Of a stretch of 64,000 bases of DNA, positions 11,401 to 23,420 are shown in pieces. The stretch is from Eledone cirrhosa (Eukaryota; Mollusca; Cephalopoda; Octopoda; Eledonidae). The translations under genes were made by a program, and so were the position numbers. The first letter of the stretch is position 1, and each line of letters starts with the position of its first letter. The DNA lies in the NCBI GenBank assembly GCA_964016885.1, contig OZ024747.1:7599795-7663794 (forward strand). Reading direction: 5' to 3'. The notes under the pieces are model-generated. The model did no database searches. It had not been told where the DNA came from and saw nothing but the letters and a program-made list of their open reading frames with translations.

Positions 11401-12259
11401 GTGGCCGTATCTCTGTTCCAGGTATTATTTATCTCAGTATTCAGATCATTGTCTGCTTCGGGTGGTTCCTCCGTTCTCAGGACCTCCTCACCTTCATTTC
11501 CCGCCGGCTCGCTTGTCTGGCATACTACACCCGCCATCTCCAAGCCATTCTCTCTGCTCAGTTCCTCCAGTTCCAGCTCGCTTATCCACCCATTAGTTCT
11601 TATTACCCAAGCCTGCCCGGCCAATTTTTGTTCATCTAATTTAAATAAACCAATCTCGTTCCAGATGTTATGCATCCGTCTCCTGTAGCCCCTCTCCTTG
11701 GGGTTACTTTTCAGGTAGCATTGCATAACAGTTCTATTCAATTCTTTCGTCCAGTTGGTTCTGGCCCCTTTCCTTCTTCTTCTTCCTCCAACATCAGCAG
11801 TATTTGGTTGACAGTCAGGTTCCTGCTGCTGAGCCAGGGGGCACCTGTTGGGTGAGAGTCTGTCACATGACGTTCTAGTCTCCATTTCACCGTTATTCGA
11901 ACTGTTTATGTTCGATATTTAAACACTCTTATCGAGGATTGGCGAATGTATGTTTACATAGCCATCTGTGGATCCGCCATCCCACTTGGCCCTTGTGTGG
12001 CATTATCACCACGCTGTATACGGACACACATAAACAAACAAACACACGGGCAGAAAGGGCCCCAAAAATGAATAAGCATAAGTTTCATTGTAATGTAGTA
12101 TTCGAATGTCTGACTTAGTTTTTGTTTTTTAAGTTTTACTTTTTCCCCCCTCTTCTCTGTCCGTCCGCCTGCTTCTCTCTTCATTCTTATTTTCTTTACG
12201 TTTTTGGGGTTTCTTTTTTTGTTTTTGTTTTTGGGGTTTCTTTTTTTGTTTTTGTTTTT
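8419..12259 (-). mobile_element. Dong/R4-like non-LTR retrotransposon, apparently full length
   Basis: An intact minus-strand ORF is bounded by (ATT)n tracts on both sides (8380-8418 and 12260-12315). The 3' UTR (8419-8510) is short. The 5' UTR (11886-12259) ends in two near-identical 27-bp T-rich repeats at 12207-12258. Dong elements are known to insert into TAA repeats, so the flanks probably mark the target. A 5'-truncated relative lies directly beside it at 7816-8379, and a 185-bp 3' end at 39483-39667, both also within ATT repeats. Confidence 0.85.
8511..11885 (-). CDS. Reverse transcriptase / restriction-like endonuclease of a Dong/R4-like LINE
   Basis: 1124 aa with no internal stop. 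Residues about 40-115 hold a basic N-terminal region ending in the RTNGW...ELEELSR block common in these proteins. The reverse transcriptase lies at about 420-750: IDYRKAFD at 551-558, then FQGDSLSPLLF, and FMDD at 652-655 as the YxDD box with Phe for Tyr. A CCHC-type finger has C941, C944, H953 and C958. The C-terminus has the restriction-like endonuclease signature: RPDLVVVD around D1028, IVDV with D1043, then a basic EKEREK. Domain order and YMDD-type active site point to the Dong/R4 clade rather than R2. Catalytic aspartates are present and the frame is open, so it may be recently active. Confidence 0.88.
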   Translation of the reverse strand: METRTSCDRLSPNRCPLAQQQEPDCQPNTADVGGRRRRKGARTNWTKELNRTVMQCYLKSNPKERGYRRRMHNIWNEIGLFKLDEQKLAGQAWVIRTNGWISELELEELSRENGLEMAGVVCQTSEPAGNEGEEVLRTEEPPEADNDLNTEINNTWNRDTATEEMNADGLGQDSVDILNLVVDELNNDSGRPMNLRFVDRKKLKETTAKVNKVIPYLEARSLHQCNNILKATANTVRKLLGIKARGNNRQERAEPWWRKRLSGQIGEMRNDIGKLESLLNGTLKNIGTKNRLEIKYKTRSKKLNIIIEELKQRIVAKSAKIRRYENRVSQYKQNRMFDNNQKMLFGQLEGKERGNDLIPGAEQAKTFWRGIWEQDVRHNAQAGWIETVQREIGEQAQQQTDLSITVETLKGQAKKLTNWKSPGPDGVQGYWIKHLTSLHPKLTAMFNDCLVSGEVPEWLTKGTTVLIMKDRIKGNDVTNYRPITCLPVMWKLLTSIVSEEIYHHLHTNNLLPDEQKGCRKKSRGTKDQLLIDKMVMGNCRRRHTDLAMGWIDYRKAFDMVPHSWITKSLEIFRVADNIRQLLGRSMGSWETELTSTGVSLGSVKIKRGIFQGDSLSPLLFVLALMPLTIMLRKVRAGYKLGRGELTINHLLFMDDLKLFGKSEKELDVLVDTVRIFSSDICMQFGIGKCGVIVMRRGRLSRSNGIQIPTGEMIKEIDSEEGYKYLGVLEADGIKNKKMKELLRTEYIRRVRSVLKSHLNSRNAISAVNSRAVSIIRYSAGILRWNVAEQKEMDRKTRKLLTIYNMFHKRSDVDRLYLRRSEGGRGLISIEDCVQMEKNNLYKYVTYSKEPMLRAVLKEGTVGQGIPKEEITSRRKSSLKGKSLHSTFFEKTEFRDPQTWNWLRRGDLKKATEGMLMAAQEQALKTKWLKHHIYKEEASPLCRICGEREETVAHIVSECKHLAQTHYKGWRHDVMGRVIHWHLCKVNNLPHSEKWYEHRPEAVMENSQVKVLWDFRIQTDKKLEHNRPDLVVVDKEKRSCLIVDVACPFDTRVQEKEREKINRYQDLKWEVKRIWNCHEVKVIPIVIGALGTISKGFQGWLKKIGPFTLFGTLQKACLLGTARTL

Positions 12260-12261
12260 AA

Positions 12262-12315
<54 letters not shown>

Positions 12316-13017
12316 GTGGGGTGGGGGGTGGGGGGCACGGAAGTACGGGATCAGATGGACCTGCCCACACGAAACCATATGTTCTGCTTTTGACTTGATT
12401 TCTACAGCTGCATGCCCTTGCTAATGCCAACCATTTAACTGTGTGTATTGGAAGCATACAAGTGTACAGTGCTCAGGTGCACTACAACTTGTCAAAGGTG
12501 CATGTATAGTACATAGAATAATGTACAAATGTCAGGAAAGTGAACAGTGTATGAGTCATGATATACATGTGTATATATATATATAAATTATATATTGATC
12601 TCTTTTGATATATATGCTGCTATCTTGGCATGTTAGCTTATAACCATATCAAGGATGTGTAACAGTGACTATTATATAAATCAATTAAAAGTAATTGAAA
12701 AGAAAAAGTCTCAAAACTTCTTGACTGCACCTCATAATCATCTCTATTCCCGATTAAGCACTGTCGTGCTGATGTTTGTCATCTTAACGGCTTATACATT
12801 TTTCATACACTAAAGTCTAAATTCCCTAACCATTGTTGTTGTTGTTGTTTATAGCATCTATAATGTTATTATTTTCCTTAATGTATTTTGTTGTTTTTGT
12901 AGTGGTGGTGGTGATGGTATGGGGTATCAGTAAAATTATTTTTGTTGTTATTTAATAAAAGTGTATTTTTTTCTGTTCAACTCAGAATAGTTTTTTGGGG
13001 GGATTTTTTTTTTTTTC

Positions 13018-15110
13018 ACATTATCAGTGACCCCCTTGCTGAAAGTACCATCGAAGTAGGTGAGGGACTCATGACCTCCATATCAGAATGCCGCCAACGG
13101 AAATGGCAAAACCTGTTAGAGACAACTGATATGACGAAAAACAGTAAAAAGGCATGGAGTCTAATCCGGAAAATCAGCAATGACCCGTCAACTCCAACAC
13201 AACAGCAGTACACCATCACCGCCAACCAAGTTGCATATCAGCTGTTGCTCAATGGGAAATCCCACCAAACAGCCAAGACCAAAGGTCGACCGACTTCAGT
13301 ACTCCCAAACCACCGGACTGACTAAGCCGTTCTCGCTTGAAGAGCTCAATATCAGCATCAATGCCCTTAAGACTGGTAAAGCCATCGGCCTAGATAATAT
13401 TTTCACAGAGGAGATCAAGCACTTTGGACCTCTGACACGGAAATGGATCCTTGAGCTGATGAACAACTGCATGCAGACAAGAAACATCCCAAAAATCTGG
13501 AGAAAAACCAGAATTATTGCTCTTCTCAAACCGAGTAAAGATCCAGCGCATGCAAAGAGTTTCCACCCAATCTCCCTGCTATGCTACCTGTTTAAGCTGT
13601 TTGAGCACCTGATCCTCAGCAGGTTGGCCCCAGTTGTTGAACCAGCCATCATCCTCCAACATGCTGGATTCCAACCTGGCAAATCCACAACAAGCCAACT
13701 CCTGAATCTCACTCAGCACATTGAAGATGGGTTTCAGAAAGGACCGGTAAGAGGAACCGTTTTTGTTGATCTGTCGGCCGCATACGACACTGTGAACCAT
13801 CGCCTCCTCCTGAAAAAGATCTTGGAGCTGACAAAAGACCTGGCACTCACAGACCTCATTGGAGCCCTCTTGAAAGACAAGTGCTTCTATGTTACCCTGA
13901 ACAACAAGCAAAGTCGTTGGCGATGACAAAGGAACGGCTTACCTCAAGGTAGTGTGATGGCTCCACTACTATATAACATCTACACCAATGACCAGCCAAT
14001 GGACCAGAACACTGAGCGGTTCATCTACGCTGACGACCTCTGTGTTACATCCCAAGAGAGTACGTTCGAAGCAGTAGAAGCAAACCTCAACTCAGCCCTG
14101 GATGAGCTACTCCTCTACTACGAGAGCAACCACCTGCACGCAAACCCTGCGAAGACTCAAGCCTGCACGTTCCATCTCAGGAACCAGGAAGCCAACCGAC
14201 CTCTTAACATCACATGGTCAGGAACACCACTTGAGAACTGCACCAATCATGTCTACCTTGGCGTAACCCTGGACCGCACCCTCTCATTCAAGGAACACAT
14301 CAAAAACACCAAATTGAAAGTCAGCTCCCGGAACAACATCCTACGGAAACTGACCAACTCCAAATGGGGAGCCACAGCACACACTAAGATGTACTGCCTT
14401 GGCCTGTACTATTCCTCTGCGGAGTATGCGTGTCCTGTTGGGAGAGATCAACCCATGCCAGTAAACTAGACCCAGCATTGAACAACACCTGCCGTTTGAT
14501 CACTGGTTGCCTGAAGCCTACCAACCCGAATAACCCACATCTCCTCGGTGGCATTGCCCCTGCAGATGTGAGACAGGACCCTGCCAGCCGAGTAGAGATC
14601 ACAAAGGCTATTCATGGACGTTAACCTCTGCCCCAACGACTGAAGTCAAGGAGAAGCTTCCTCAACCATGTCCAGCCCCTAACAACATCTCAGGAAGAAA
14701 CCAGACTACAGCTATGGACTAGAAAGCTAGAGAATGACTCCCCTCCTATTCACAGGGGAATCCCCCCTTCTGAAGCCCTCCCTCCTGGTTCAGAAGCACC
14801 ATGGGGTCCAGTGGAAGACACTCAACCGCCTGAGAACAGGAATGGGGTGATCAAAAGCTGCTATGGCCAGATGGGGCTACAAGACCGGCCCAACCATCTG
14901 TGAATGCGGAGAGGAGGACCATACAATGCAGCACTGCCTTGTTTGCCCTCTACTATCCAACCAGTGCAGCTTAAAATATCTCGCAGAATTTAATAATAAT
15001 GCAAAGGACTGTGTAAAGAAATGGGAAACTGTCATATGCTTTGAAGATATGAAAAGAAGAAGAACTGTCAACAGCTTCAGTCAGTTGTGGAAACCTCATT
15101 AAAACAGAAA
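13018..15110 (+). pseudogene. Broken Jockey/CR1-like LINE, reverse transcriptase part
   Basis: 5'-truncated. Readable in order: SLEELNISINALKTGKAIG (RT start), FVDLSAAYDTVNH (motif A), then a TGA stop at 13924-13926 replacing a codon before NGLPQGSVMAPLLYNIY. Next come FIYADDLCV (YADD box, about 14020-14046), VYLGVTLDRTLSFKEH, and near the end CECGEEDHTMQHC, the Cys/His knuckle found at the C-terminus of these proteins. Further frameshifts lie near 13250 and after 14440. It is inactive. The exact clade is uncertain. Confidence 0.85.
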
Positions 15111-15422
15111 GAGGGGATATATATAGAGAGAGAGAGAAAGAGAGAGAGAGAGAGCTTCACCTCCTACTCCTTCATGTTGTTCATCTGTCACCATATTGAA
15201 ACACCCCATCTCTCTGTTAAAACATATATGATTGGTTTAAATGGAAATAAATGAATTTTCTAGCCTGAAAGCTAGGAAATTAGACTTTTTTTACAAAATA
15301 TATAAACAGAGTAGTTTTGTTTGCTTACAGTATTTGTCAATTATATTAAAAAACAAACAGTCAGAGACAGGTGACAAGTGACAAAAAGCAGTAGTCAACT
15401 TGACAACCAACTACAATAACAA

Positions 15423-15634
15423 TAATTGTTTCTACTTTTGGCACAAAACCAGCAATTTGAAGGGAAGGGCGAAAGGTAATTAAATGGACCCTAGTGCATT
15501 ACCGGTACATTAATTCATTGACTCCATAAGGATGAAAGGCAAAGATAACCTTAGCAGGATTTGAACACAGAACATAAAGGCCTGAAGCTATACGCCGCAA
15601 AGCATGTTGTCTGACACTCTACCAATACTACCAA
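15423..15634 (-). mobile_element. tRNA-derived SINE family A, diverged
   Basis: Reverse orientation with ATTGTTTCTACTTTTGGCAC at the 3' end and CTACCAATACTACCAATTC at the head. An extra internal segment (AATTTGAAGGGAAGGGCG) marks a longer subfamily also seen at 39023 and 40148. Confidence 0.85.
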
Positions 15635-16274
15635 TTCATATAGAGAAAGAAATGCTGAGGTTCTACACGATAAGATGTCTTTGATAAAATTTATTTAAAA
15701 TATATTATATGTTGTTTTGTTTTTATATGAATAAATTCTCTTTCTAAAACATAACTTTAGTTTCAGTTAATGTGATATTCAAACTAAAGTGATCGAATTA
15801 TCCATGAAATATAGGCATGGGGGCCGTGATTTTTAGAAAATCGTATAGAACTCCGCAACAAATATTTGGAAACCACTGCTCTAGGCTATTGTTATCTTAA
15901 ATAGAATAGACTTTATCAATATGGCAACTACCAACATTCAAATCAAAATCCTCCCTGGCCGAGTTATCTCCCTTGCATCGTTTGGCTAGCCATCTTACAT
16001 CAATCTCGATATTTTTCTTTTTCCGTGAAGATTTCAAACATTTTCAAAACACATTTTTATACTGATACATATATTCATAGTGAGTATATAGTGTATGATT
16101 GTTGTTGTTCTATATTTACGATCAAAGGGGTTCCAATCATGACCATTCCATCTTATATTTAGGCAAAGCAAATCTAAAAGGACTACATTATTCAATATAA
16201 CCATCCTTTTTTTTAAATGGTAAAGTATGATTTGAGAGATATTTGATTTCTCTTGTTTAATCTCAGCTAAGCCG

Positions 16275-16415
16275 TGGTTGGGGCGGCGAATGCTTCGTGA
16301 TATTTGTTTCAGCTCTCTGCGTTTCGAATTCAAATCGCTCCAAGGTCAACTTTGTTTTTCATTCTCTCGCGATCGATAAATAACGAACTCGAACAGTATC
16401 GGAATTGATTCTCCT
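16275..16415 (+). mobile_element. tRNA-derived SINE family A, degenerate
   Basis: GGGGCGGCGAATGCTTCGTG, then TTCGAATTCAAATCGCTCC and AAGGTCAACTTTG. Only the head and start of the body are recognisable. Confidence 0.55.
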
Positions 16416-16479
16416 GCTATATTTTCTCCCACTTTCTTTCTCTGGAAGAAATCGACTGTGTTTAGAGGATCCCTGATGG

Positions 16480-17600
16480 AGGGTTGGGCTTTGCAATGTT
16501 TGGTAACTTGTTCTCGTCCGAGAGTGTCCTCCCTTATATTCGCCCCTTGTTCTTTAGGGCTAAACCGTTTGGCCCCACAAAGCCCAGTGGTGAACTCCGC
16601 CTCATAACAGCTAGGTGCACACAGCGAAAGTATGTCTGTCCTCGATTTCCGACTGCCTGTCCGCCGAATTTTCCCCTATTCAGCTAGGAGTGGATACCAA
16701 GTTGATATGTAAGGCTGCCGCTCAAGCCACCAGAGCATTTACCAAATTGCCTTCCGAAACCCCTTAGGTTATCCTCAAACTAGATCTCAGGAATGCTTTC
16801 AATTCCATCAGTCGGGATGTCATCCTCCGTTCAGTAAAGGAGAATGCCCATCAGCTTTACCATTTTTCTTGGCAAACCTATCGGGAGCCTTCCTACCTCT
16901 CCTTAGGTGACCATTTCATCCTCTATGCCTCAAAGGTCTAAGAGGGTGACCTGTTCTTTTCGTAGTGAGTATTGATGACATCACCCAGATGGGAGCTGAC
17001 CTGGATTTGAATGTCTAGTATCTGAATGATGCTTGTTCGGGGAGTCCTCCAGATAAGGTCCTTACAACCCCGAAGACGATGATTGAGGAACTGGGTTGTA
17101 AGGGCCTTCACGTAAACAGTTCCAAACGTGAGCTCTGGCCCCCTCAACCATCCAGCTTCACATCAGGTTGTAAACCTGTTTACAGAGTCCTTCCCCTCTA
17201 TAACGGTTCCTCTCTCATCAGCGTGGTGCTTCCTTGGAGCCCCTATTACTGACCAAGTCTTCGAGTCTATCTTTCGATCTAAGTTGGCTAACCTCGAGGC
17301 CATTGAGCCTCACCAAGGTTTTTTTTTATACTTAGGTATTACTTGTCGATTCCTAAGTTGTATTTCCTCAGAGTTAGTCCTTCCTACAGATTCTCATCGT
17401 CTCTCCAACGCTTTGACGAATTAATTCGATAGTAGTTGAGTAGGGATGTGGTCCAGGGACCAAGAACGTCGGACGTCTCCACTGCCACAATCTATCAGAG
17501 AGCGGCTGATACTTTGACAATTTGCTCTCTTGGGCCTGACTAGTTGCGTCAACCTCAGCGGTAACAGGGGGGACTACAAAGATCATGAGTACTTCCCCTT
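16480..17600 (+). pseudogene. Heavily decayed reverse transcriptase relic
   Basis: Short pieces in shifting + frames resemble a reverse transcriptase of a multi-copy animal family: a KPSGELRLI-like piece at 16580, LKLDLRNAFNSISRDVI at about 16780 (motif A), and CFLGAPITDQVFESI at about 17228 (post-palm region). Many stops and frameshifts separate them. A related fragment lies at 41930-42130. The family name is not secure. Confidence 0.65.
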
Positions 17601-17689
17601 CTTACAAATTGTAAAAAAAAAAAAATTCTTTCTCTATAAACTGTGAACTGTGGCAGATGGTTACAAACAGCAGATTGTCGAACAAAATA

Positions 17690-17800
17690 CTTTGTGGTAT
17701 TTAGTTACGGCCCTTTACGTCTTGAGTTCAATTCCGATCCAAGGTCAACTTTACCTTTCATCCTTCTGGGATCGATTGAAATAATAATTTGAAAATATCA
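17690..17800 (+). mobile_element. tRNA-derived SINE family A, partial
   Basis: TTACGGCCCTTTACGTCTTG, GAGTTCAATTCCGATCC, AAGGTCAACTTTACCTTTC, CATCCTTCTGGGATCGAT. Confidence 0.7.
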
Positions 17801-20689
17801 CGGCGGTTTGACTATGATGAAGTATGCCTCCTTCTTCGAGATATGCCAACTAAAGACAGGCATATTCCTATAAAGCACCCGAGATGCGGATCGAATTATA
17901 GTACAAGATAAGGTATTCTTTCGATATTGGTAAGTTGATTTAGTTTTCAATCCAGTACATTAGTTCCAATAACATAATTTTGTAAACATAATTACAAGAT
18001 ACATAATTAAAAAGATATTTTAATCTTTATATGTTACAATAATATGCCTTATGAAGAAAATGAGATCAAAGAAAGAGTTCTTGTGAATGTATTGCCAAAG
18101 ATCTAGCGGATATATAGCGAACAAATCCACCGAAGTTCTTTGCTTTGATCTGGATTTTGATTTGGCAATTTACCGTTTAGTGTTTATCTTAGCATTCACT
18201 GAATTAACAGAATAACAGAGATAAAATAATTTGAAGCTAAATACAGAATCGACAAGTAACATACTGAATCCAAAAACTAAATAACGTACCAATAGCGAAA
18301 GGATACTTAAAATAGCTTATGAAGGTGACAATAGTGTATAATAGTTTATAAAGGTGAAAGTAGTGCTAAACGTTCTAAGCGGCTAATGAGACAGTGAAAG
18401 GCCTCCTACAACATTAAGTATCAGTGTTCTCACCATGCCGCATTGGACCATGTGATGTAAGTAACATATATATATATATACACAAACTAGGTTTTGATTT
18501 TTTATATTTCTTAACCTACTTATTCCTTGATCATCATCGGCTCTTAATCATTAACAGATGATTAATTAATGACACTCTTTAAAATGTCTCCTTTTATGCT
18601 TAAAAGGCCATTTGGTCCAACTATATAAACTCATTAAAGAGATATCGATATAAAATAGCGGTTTGTACGTGTAAATATATCTGTTATGCCCCCTCCCCGT
18701 CCTCTCTTTGTATATATATATATATATATTAATTACAGATATGTGTATATGTGATAACTGAATGATCTATTCATCTATCGAGTACTAATCGAACGCATAT
18801 ATTCAATATATTTACTCACGCACATGTATATTGACATGCATGTTTGTGTTTCTACTATTATTTATCAGCATCTCTTTAACAGACGTGTCCCAAATTGTAG
18901 AGTTAGTAGTGTCGCTTTTGATGGTTTTCAAATTATTTTATTACCATCGTAATAGATGAATTGAATGCAAAATACAGAGCGATACTTTCAAGGTTATGTA
19001 CATCCAGTTAATGATCCCAGCATTCACTATCAATAATCGTATTGGAATTTATTTTCGTCGTTGTTTCTATATATATATACAAGTATTTCTGTCTGTGTGT
19101 GTGTGTGTCTCTCTCTCTCTCTCTCTCTCTCGCGCACCCTCTCTCTCTCTATATATATATATATATAATATGTGTGTATGTATAAAAGATAAACGTCTAA
19201 ATTCATTCATACAATGACAAGCTGCCGTGTGTGTGTATTTGATGATGCATGCAAGACTTGCTCACAAAATATAGCCGGTAGAAACTATTCATTTTGACAA
19301 TGTTTAAAAAAGAAACAAACATTATTTTGGTAATGATCTTTAGGAGACTAATGTCTGGGCCTTGTTCTTCCTAACAAAAGAATATTTATATGGTGGTGGT
19401 TTGGGAATCAGCTTTCGCCCATCAGCTGTCAGTATAGGGGTCATTTCTACTCTGCTCCCCCGCTATTAAACACACGAGCAAGGTCAGATTTAAGTATTAA
19501 CTGGCTTCACAGCCTGAAAAGGGCTCTCAAAATCTCGGATTTTTATTATACGCTCCAGTCATACTATATTTATATTTGAGTAATAATTTGATTTAATTAA
19601 AAACTTAAGCACAAATTATTATTTTTAAATTGCTATTTACATAAAATTATATGATTTCGTTATTGTTTGCCCATCATGGGTGCATCTTCGCAGCATTCCT
19701 GTTCTCTGTTTACAATTGCCAAATAGGGCCTCTGCGTTCCTCGGGATCCCATTGCTAAGGCGCCACCACGGGTGATTTAGACGTTGCGTTATATATATAT
19801 ATATTGTTATTCTTTGAGAGGGTCATGTTATTTTGTTGGCTGTTACCGATATATATGCAGGAATTAATCGATCATGTCCTGTTGCTATCCCTTGTTTATA
19901 TCGGAGAGGGGATATAATTGTATCTACCTTAAGATCAAACAGTTGTTGACACAACTGGCCAACACGAGTTCCATCGATTTACTGTCATCAACCTTAATTA
20001 GGGAATAATATCAGAGACTTCGAGAATGGAAATAATTATTATCGAGCTGTTCGTTAAACACTTTCAGTATTGAATGTGAAGATTAAATTCTAAAATAATC
20101 AATAAGGATAATTCAAGTGAAATATGGTTTAAACTATTTAGTACATCACCAGCTACCCCTTCAAAACTGTGATAACGGATTTGATTTCTTTCGTTATTTG
20201 TTGAATGAACAATCACCTCTGTCATTTGTCTTTGACACATATTCAGTTAAGGTGCTGACGACGCAAAATCAACCAGTTTTGGAGAAAATGTCGCGATTAC
20301 TCAAACTTGGTTATATATGCTTGCATTTATAGAACGAAACTATTTGATAATGAAACTATTTACATTCTCGATTATGTCTATGACAGCCTTCTTGTCCAAT
20401 TGTCCATTACAAGTCTTGTTTCTCGCGAGGGAACATCATGAAAGCCACATGTCTGCTAACGACGCGGATTATCATTTAATTTTAAAGGCTTTATTAAATA
20501 TAATCTTATATGTAAATTTATCTAATGATTGAATTTAGCCGTCAATATTTAATGTTCCAGGACAGTCCTGATTGAACAAACATTTTGATCATGGCCATAT
20601 GTTTGCTGTGTGTTATTTGTGCATTATTTTTTTTAAAGGGTGAAATATTCCGTAGCACATATTAGGTGTTGAAAGTCACCTCTGAAGAC
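17801..20689. other. No gene seen
   Basis: AT-rich with (TA)n at 18468 and 18712 and a (GT)n(CT)n(TA)n block at 19095-19165. Open frames are short and unconvincing. Confidence 0.45.
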
Positions 20690-21265
20690 TTCATCGACAT
20701 GTTTGAACCATCAAGGGAGCCATTACTCAATCCTCGATCTGCTAGAAATAGCAGCCAAATCTCCCTCGAATTATACTCTATCGCAGTAGTTCCCAACTCT
20801 GCGCTGAGATAGAGCAAGATTCTATTTCAAAACGTGAAAAATACAAACTGAAATTCGTAATAAAGTTCATATGTTAAGGTGGGAAACAACTAACCGAAGA
20901 ATGAAAACATTGCCAAAAATCATCAAGCATGTTTCTTGTTGATAGTTTTGCTCCATTTATTGACTAAAGAAGAAAGTACAAATAATTTTTCTGTAATTCT
21001 AATTATCTATATTTCTACATTATGCTATTATGTCTAAATATTTCTTTTGAAATAAGTTCCGAATTTAGGTAAAAAGTGTTCCAAAATATTTTTACTTGTT
21101 TCAAATGCGTCATAAGTAAAACGTTTGGGAACCACTGCCCTCTCATCTTGGAAAAAGGGAATTCCACACTGGACAATGTAGCCCTAGATAAACTCCATTT
21201 GAAAAAGGTGGGGTGGTCATAGCTGGAATTATTTTAACGATAGGTCTGCTCGATCAGTGTAGACC
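20690..21265 (+). repeat. Interspersed repeat (family C) hosting a hAT-like MITE
   Basis: CTGCTAGAAATAGCAGCCAA at the left and GGGGTGGTCATAGCTGGAAT, TAGGTCTGCTCGATCAG at the right. Similar pieces occur at 6364-6560, 23655-23760, 44640-44720, 46500-46620, 47815-48250, 52985-53165, 55462-55575 and 63055-63180. Class unknown, SINE-like in size. Confidence 0.6.
20784..21137. mobile_element. hAT-like MITE
   Basis: Inverted ends CAGTAGTTCCCAAC and GTTTGGGAACCACTG, the usual hAT terminus. Inserted in a copy of an interspersed repeat (20690-21265). The 8-bp flanks match only in part (5 of 8). Confidence 0.7.
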
Positions 21266-22699
21266 TAAAGCTAAGCAATAACAATAACAACAACAAGCTT
21301 TCTTATTATGTTTTGTACTTTCCAAGAATACCTTGCTAATGCGGTTTCATGCGATACAGGACATTAAGAACATTTTAAAATTTTAGTGTTTTTGTTGTAT
21401 ATTAGTTTTAGTTTAGGGTTTTGGTGTAATGCATTTTGTGTGTTGTTTGATAATGTTTTTAATACTATGTTCATCTCTTCTATAAATATCATACATTTGA
21501 TTCATGTAATGAATGCAGTTCATGTGTGGTTTATGTCCTTTTAATAACTAGTGCCTAATGTATTTATTGTATTGTATTTGTAATCTGTATTGTTCTATGA
21601 CTTGAACAATATATATTGGAATACCTGATGTTGTGGTTACTGTTTGTTTTATTCTGCCACTTTCTTTATTGTTTCATTTATGGGGAAGAATCTAAATACC
21701 CTCTTTTTTTTTTTTGTTTTTTTTTACAGTAGAATATCATAACAAATATGTTTTAATTATATACATAAATAACATCACAAATGCTTAGATAACATTATAA
21801 ATTGCTCGTGATTCTTTCAGAAGGATATATTCCTTTAATGTTGCAATATTAAAGAAAATATAAAGTAAGGAGTGGACAACCGAGCCAACACCAGAGCAAA
21901 AGACAGCAGCATTACGAGGAGTACTGGGCAACCTCTCTAATGATTTTTGAGGCAAGCCTGCGCGCTTGCAGCGTTGCCTCAGGTGATGGCCAGGCTGATG
22001 TGCTGCAACAACCAAGCGCCCTCGCGAGATTCGCCAGTTACCTCTATTAGGTGAGCCGCCAGTGAAGAGAGGAAACTCGCAGTCAGCAGTCTCGAAAGCC
22101 ACAGGCTTTAAGTAGAGATCTTAGCACTGTCATTTTGTACCTTTATGGACATTTGTTGTCTCCATCTAAATATATGCAATTATTTTGTCTTTGGTGTAAA
22201 TCAATATGATGTATCTAGTATTCTCTTTCCAAATATCTAGCTCTAGAAATGGAGTTATTGTACTACTAGGGGTTTTATTTGTACTTTTCTGGGTGTTGAA
22301 TGAACAGTTTTGTTTTCTATGTCTTCCTTTAATTTCTCAACATCTTCCAGTTTGTTCATTACAGCAAGTATATCATCCATATATGTTAATATCTTAGTAC
22401 TACTTTGTTTCCAACAAAATTGAATGATACACAACTAGTTGTCAGACATACATGTTCTCCTTAGAAGAATTGAATTGGAGCAAGGTGAGGAATATATTCT
22501 TATATAGAATTAATTTATATACGCTATATGTAACCCTTCTTGAGTTATAATACCTCTGAAAAAGGGTATCCAGCTGTACAAAAGACTTGAGAAGATGTGG
22601 GCTCCGTAAGCCTCTGTGCAAATAAACCACAGTAACCCTGAATTAGAAGTGATACTGGGTTAAACAGGAATGGTTAGTCTGGTCACAGACCTCTCTAGT
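21266..22699. other. Unassigned, with one GC-rich segment
   Basis: 21890-22105 is unusually GC/CpG-rich for its surroundings, with a 105-codon minus-strand frame containing VVAAHQPGHHLRQRC. It may be a fragment of an unrecognised repeat. The rest is AT-rich. Confidence 0.35.
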
Positions 22700-23420
22700 G
22701 CCAGTGGTATGATAAAATGGACCTAGTCTGTTTGGTAGAAAGGGTACTCAACTGTAAAAAGAAACTTGAGAACAAAATTGACCTGTTGTCTCTTTAGTGT
22801 GTATTACATGACTAAAAACTGTGGCAAGATACTGCAATGCTAAATGACAGTGAGATATGGCCCTTGACTGCAGATGACCTGAGAAGGCTAAAAAAAATGA
22901 ATCGAGTATGCTCTGATGGATATGTAATGTCAGTGTGCATGAACAACATAGCATAAGTGAACTGAGAGAAAAGCTTAGCCTAAGAGGAATTGGTATGGAT
23001 ATATGATGTGGTGATGTGTTGTTTCCTTGAGCAAGACACTTTATTACTCAGCTGTAGAAATGAGATGATAGGACTGGGATCCCTATCATTCCACTGCAAA
23101 GTGGTCATGGAGGTGCCACGGCAAAAAAGCACCCAGCACTCACTATAAATGAGGTTGGTGTTAGGAAGGGCATCCAGCTGTAGAAATCAAACCAGAATCA
23201 GTTCCCATCCCACCCTTACAAGCAGGGAAAAGCAGACGTAAAATGAAATGATGATGGTGATGATATGATGGATATGGGTGATGACAGCTGTATAAAGAAA
23301 TGCAGAGAAATCTCAGTGGCTCAGAGTCGAAGAAGAGGAAGACCCAGGAAGACATGGGATGAGGTAGTGAAAAGTAACCTTAAGCTGAACCTCAAAACAG
23401 GGATGACAAAGGGCTGCAAG
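22700..23420 (+). pseudogene. LINE RT fragment with an inserted SINE-like middle
   Basis: The ends (22820-22990 and 23265-23410) are RT C-terminal sequence: SELREKLSLRGI-like, then DDSCIKKCREISVAQSRRRG and RPRKTWDEVVKSNLK. Between them (about 23005-23250) is a SINE/LINE-tail piece ending GCAGACGTAAAATGAAATG plus (ATG)n, so one element has been inserted into another. Confidence 0.65.

Noticed and set aside
10450..11688. Plus-strand open frames of 149 and 147 codons
   Set aside because: Shadows of the intact minus-strand retrotransposon ORF.
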